Assembly: GCA_964345105.1 (NCBI GenBank) | Contig: CAYFPZ010000019.1 | Location: 1-7,908, forward strand | DNA: 7,908 bases | Direction: 5' to 3' | DNA from: DG-33 sp964345105 | GTDB taxonomy: Archaea; Hadarchaeota; Hadarchaeia; Hadarchaeales; Hadarchaeaceae | In this document: piece by piece, positions 6,083 through 7,908 of the stretch | How positions within the stretch are numbered: position 1 is the first letter of the stretch | Layout of the letters: each line of letters opens with the position of its first letter | Notes under the pieces: model-generated | Told to the model about the DNA's origin: nothing | What the model saw: the letters and a program-made list of their open reading frames with translations, nothing else | Database searches by the model: none | Program-made: the position numbers and the translations under genes

Positions 6083-7345
6083 ATGGTAAAATTGAACATC
6101 CCATACGGCAGGGGTGCCCTCCCTATAAATGTGCCAGATAGAAACCTGCTTGGCATCGCTCACCTAAAGAACGCATACACAAAACGGGGTGCCTCAGAAA
6201 TTATTCGAGAGGCACTCACAAATCCTATTAACTCACCGCACTTGAGCGAAATGGTTGATGAGAATACCTCAGTCTCGATTGTGGTAACTGACAAAATACG
6301 GCCATGCCCAGAGAACTTACTTGTTTCACTACTTCTTGAAGAAATCGAGAAGGGTGGTTGTACGCGCGATAACATCACAGTTGTCATCGCGAATGGGCTA
6401 CACGAACCAGCGAGCGAGAAAGAAAAACGCGAGATGCTCGGTAATGAAGTCGTTGACAAGGTCAAAGTCATCAACCACGATGCTAGGAAATCACCGATCA
6501 AAAAACTTGGCGTAACGCGGCACGGGCACCCTGTTGAGATAAATAAGATAGTCGCAGACTCCGACATTATAGTTACTACCGGACTTATTGAACCACATTT
6601 CTTCGCTGGATTCTCTGGTGGACGGAAGAGCATTCTACCCGGTGTAGCAAGTCGAAAGTCAATCCTGAACTTTCACAACTTCCACATGATTGGTAACAAA
6701 AAGAGTGCCATCGGTGCGCTAAATGGCAACCCCACCCATGAAGATGCGTTAGACGCAGCTCGACTCGTGGGCGTTGATTTCATCTTGAACATAATAATCA
6801 ATGAGGAAAAAAATATTGTTGATGCCGTTGCTGGCGATTTAGAAGCCGCATACGAAGAGGGAGTAAAGCGCAATCTAGATATTTGTAGATATGGACTTTC
6901 AGAGCGACCTGACATCGTTGTTACTAGCAACAGCGGTTATCCACTCGACTTAGACCTTTACCAAGCAGTTAAAGGCATGGACACGGCAGCAAGTATCATT
7001 AAAGAGGGAGGTACAATCGTGATGGCAAGCGAATGCCGAGCTGGTGTCGGCCCAAGAAAATTCTACGAATTAAGCAAGGAGGGGGCCAACCCAGATGAAA
7101 TTCTTGATTATATTAGAAAAAATGGACCTATCGAATCTCAATGGCAGAACCAGCGATTGTGTAGTGTGCTCAAAAAAGCGAGGGTTAAGCTAAAGAGCCG
7201 ACTACCCGAGAACGTGGTCAGAGATATGCTTCTTGAGCCGATCGATTCGCTTCAGAAAGGTCTCGAAGATGCACTCGTGGCCCACAAAAACGGACAAGTT
7301 CTTATTATCCCGAGTGGCCCTTTGGTTCTACCATTTATCCATTGA
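6083..7345 (+). CDS. larA: Nickel-dependent lactate racemase family protein (LarA-like 2-hydroxyacid racemase/epimerase)
   Basis: A 420-residue cytoplasmic enzyme, the normal LarA length, of the family that uses the nickel-pincer nucleotide cofactor to racemise or epimerise 2-hydroxyacids by hydride transfer. Residues that line up with the known active site are all present: Arg73 in IRPCP, His107 in ANGLHEP, His172 and Lys182 in GLIEPHFFAGFSGGRKSILP (167-186), His198 in ILNFHNFH, Gln294 and Lys297 in LYQAVKG, and Trp354. The cofactor-bearing lysine (Lys182, equivalent to Lys184 of the Lactobacillus enzyme) is therefore intact. The substrate is not certain: this superfamily includes lactate, malate and other hydroxyacid enzymes. 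The glycerate kinase next door makes glycerate worth considering. LarB, LarC and LarE, needed to build the cofactor, are not in the window. ATG 6083 is the start, as an in-frame stop lies just upstream. Confidence 0.88.
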   Translation: MVKLNIPYGRGALPINVPDRNLLGIAHLKNAYTKRGASEIIREALTNPINSPHLSEMVDENTSVSIVVTDKIRPCPENLLVSLLLEEIEKGGCTRDNITVVIANGLHEPASEKEKREMLGNEVVDKVKVINHDARKSPIKKLGVTRHGHPVEINKIVADSDIIVTTGLIEPHFFAGFSGGRKSILPGVASRKSILNFHNFHMIGNKKSAIGALNGNPTHEDALDAARLVGVDFILNIIINEEKNIVDAVAGDLEAAYEEGVKRNLDICRYGLSERPDIVVTSNSGYPLDLDLYQAVKGMDTAASIIKEGGTIVMASECRAGVGPRKFYELSKEGANPDEILDYIRKNGPIESQWQNQRLCSVLKKARVKLKSRLPENVVRDMLLEPIDSLQKGLEDALVAHKNGQVLIIPSGPLVLPFIH

Positions 7346-7372
7346 ATACTGCTACACTTGAATCGTTGTTTA

Positions 7373-7555
7373 CTATTCCAAACCCATTTTTCTTTTCAGC
7401 CTCTTTATGAGCCCATGTTTCCCTTTTTTCCGCAGGTGGTTGTAAACCGTCATCGGTGCCAGCCCGAGCCTGTTAGCTATCTCCCCGTAGGACAAACCCC
7501 CCCTAAGCCTCCTTATCTCCTCCAGAACTTCGGGGGTCACCTTTCTCCTCGGCAT
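7373..7555 (-). CDS. Small helix-turn-helix protein, copy A (intact)
   Basis: A 60-residue protein of unknown function that consists almost entirely of a helix-turn-helix. It has an N-terminal MPRRKVTPEVLEEIRRLR helix and then LSYGEIANRLGLAPMTVYNH (21-40), whose spacing fits the resolvase/transposase (Hin-like) type of HTH. A very basic tail follows (KKGKHGLIKRLKRKMG). It is the only uninterrupted member of the three related copies in this window. Beside copy C (LRGEGLS) it lacks one residue in the linker (LRGGLS). A GGTAATGAT leader (7559-7567) shared with copy C precedes the ATG. The gene converges on larA with a 27-base gap, and at its other end it abuts the nagA remnant directly. It probably binds DNA, as a small regulator or as a leftover domain of a recombinase-type element; the sequence does not decide which. 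Confidence 0.7.
   Translation of the reverse strand: MPRRKVTPEVLEEIRRLRGGLSYGEIANRLGLAPMTVYNHLRKKGKHGLIKRLKRKMGLE
7384..7397 (+). terminator. Possible T-tract terminator of larA
   Basis: CCATTTTTCTTTTC lies 39 bases past the larA stop, the first T-rich run on that strand. It overlaps the 3' end of the convergent HTH gene, whose AAA/AAG codons also explain the composition. Confidence 0.25.
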
Positions 7556-7563
7556 TGCATCAT

Positions 7564-7812
7564 TACCAACCTTCCAGTGGCTTTAATCCGGCTAATCCCG
7601 TCTTTGACAATTGTTTCTATGCCACCAAATTCGTATTCTCCGTCTGGAAGGCCCGTTTGAGGGGCAGCATCGGTAATAAGAATGATTTTTTTCGGACCCT
7701 TTGCTTTTATTGCCACGCTTATAGCTACTGGGTGAAGGTGGATCATGTCTGCAATTATTTCTGCGTACACGTCTTTTCTCACTAGACAGGCCCCTATTAT
7801 GCCGGGGGGTAC
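7564..7812 (-). pseudogene. nagA: Internal fragment of N-acetylglucosamine-6-phosphate deacetylase
   Basis: About 80 codons carry a recognisable middle part of NagA, the amidohydrolase that removes acetate from N-acetylglucosamine 6-phosphate. They read PPGIIGACL, DVYAEIIADMIHLHPVAISV, KAKGPKKIILITDAAPQTGL, then PDGEYEFGG and DGISRIKATGRLV. The metal/substrate-region histidine (IHLHP) and the catalytic aspartate (ITDA) are present. The N-terminal metal site and the C-terminal third of a normal protein of about 380 residues are missing. On one side the fragment stops at Leu-Val, exactly where the leader of HTH copy A begins. On the other it runs into the duplicated permease start at a run of G residues near 7804-7810. 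It cannot make a working enzyme. It indicates that amino-sugar catabolism genes once belonged to this locus or its duplicate. A GTG at 7782 could start an 81-residue product, but nothing suggests it is used. Confidence 0.85.
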
Positions 7813-7865
7813 CTTCTCACCAAATAAAGTAAATAAAGTAACGACTGCTTATTTATTTTTCTCAT
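7797..7865 (-). pseudogene. Truncated second copy of the sugar permease gene (first 20 codons)
   Basis: From ATG 7865 the first 20 residues, MRKINKQSLLYLLYLVRRYP, are identical to the permease at 1574-2530. The frame then crosses into nagA-derived DNA, adds Pro-Ala and stops at TAA. The two base differences within these codons are both synonymous (CTA/CTT and CTG/TTG for leucine). The resulting 22-residue peptide would have no transport function. Confidence 0.8.
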
Positions 7866-7908
7866 TTAATCGCTATCTAATAGAAAATTTTTTGATATAA
7901 AGACTTTA
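7806..7908. repeat. Direct repeat copy 2: permease promoter and first 20 codons
   Basis: This is the second copy of the segment at 2471-2573: 100 of 103 bases identical, same orientation, no gaps, reaching the last base of the window. Similarity starts at the GGGG run shared with the nagA fragment. The duplicated TATA element lies at 7892-7904. Confidence 0.95.
7892..7904 (-). promoter_or_regulatory. Duplicated permease TATA-box promoter
   Basis: This element is identical to the permease promoter element at 2557-2569, at the same distance from the duplicated ATG (7865). If active, it would transcribe the 22-codon remnant, the nagA fragment and possibly HTH copy A, all on the minus strand. 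Confidence 0.4.

Noticed and set aside
7555..7785. Plus-strand 76-codon frame across the nagA remnant
   Set aside because: The minus strand reads as NagA here; the plus-strand translation is cysteine- and phenylalanine-rich with no pattern.
1..7908. CRISPR array, tRNA/rRNA gene, transposase or integrase
   Set aside because: No regularly spaced short repeats, no RNA-gene cores and no recombinase catalytic motifs were seen; the repeats present are the 103-base duplication, the HTH family copies and the intergenic operator-like repeats.

Overview
The window looks archaeal. Several genes have AT-rich BRE/TATA-type promoters only 25-35 bases from their start codons and no clear ribosome binding site (leaderless or nearly so). 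Where ribosome binding sites do occur they match the archaeal GGTGAT / GGAGTGAT type. The solute-binding protein has an uncleaved-looking N-terminal anchor followed by an acidic, proline-rich linker, as in many archaeal secreted binding proteins. The phylum cannot be fixed from this sequence; an uncultured thermoproteote- or euryarchaeote-like lineage is possible.

Left half (1-3951), sugar uptake. A SIS-domain protein of the UPF0309 family (1-753, +) converges on an operon of a single-domain sugar ABC ATPase (798-1565, -) and its RbsC-like permease (1574-2530, -). The permease is transcribed divergently from the substrate-binding protein (2758-3951, +). The 227-base divergent intergenic region has TATA elements for both sides and a duplicated block carrying a TATTTGTAYAAATA palindrome, which may be a shared operator. 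Together this is a CUT2-type (ribose/fructose class) importer with a phosphosugar-binding protein beside it.

Middle (3952-4379), decayed DNA. A T-tract terminator is followed by remnants of two small DNA-binding protein genes: a ribbon-helix-helix gene with a G-run frameshift and a truncated C-terminus, and a helix-turn-helix (HTH) gene with a 2-base insertion and a truncated end.

Right half (4380-7908), hydroxyacid metabolism and rearranged ends. A complete glycerate 2-kinase of the MOFRL type (4380-5744, -) stands divergently from a complete LarA-type nickel-dependent hydroxyacid racemase (6083-7345, +). A frameshifted second HTH copy lies between them. An intact third HTH copy (7373-7555, -) sits directly against an internal fragment of an N-acetylglucosamine-6-phosphate deacetylase (NagA). 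That fragment is joined at its other end to a near-identical second copy of the permease promoter and first 20 codons (7806-7908), which runs to the window edge.

Taken together: sugar import and probable amino-sugar handling on the left, glycerate/2-hydroxyacid conversion on the right. HTH-family copies sit at each module boundary of the right half, and a 103-base duplication ties the right edge back to the transporter. This looks like a rearranged accessory catabolic island. No RNA gene, CRISPR array or recognisable transposase was seen.
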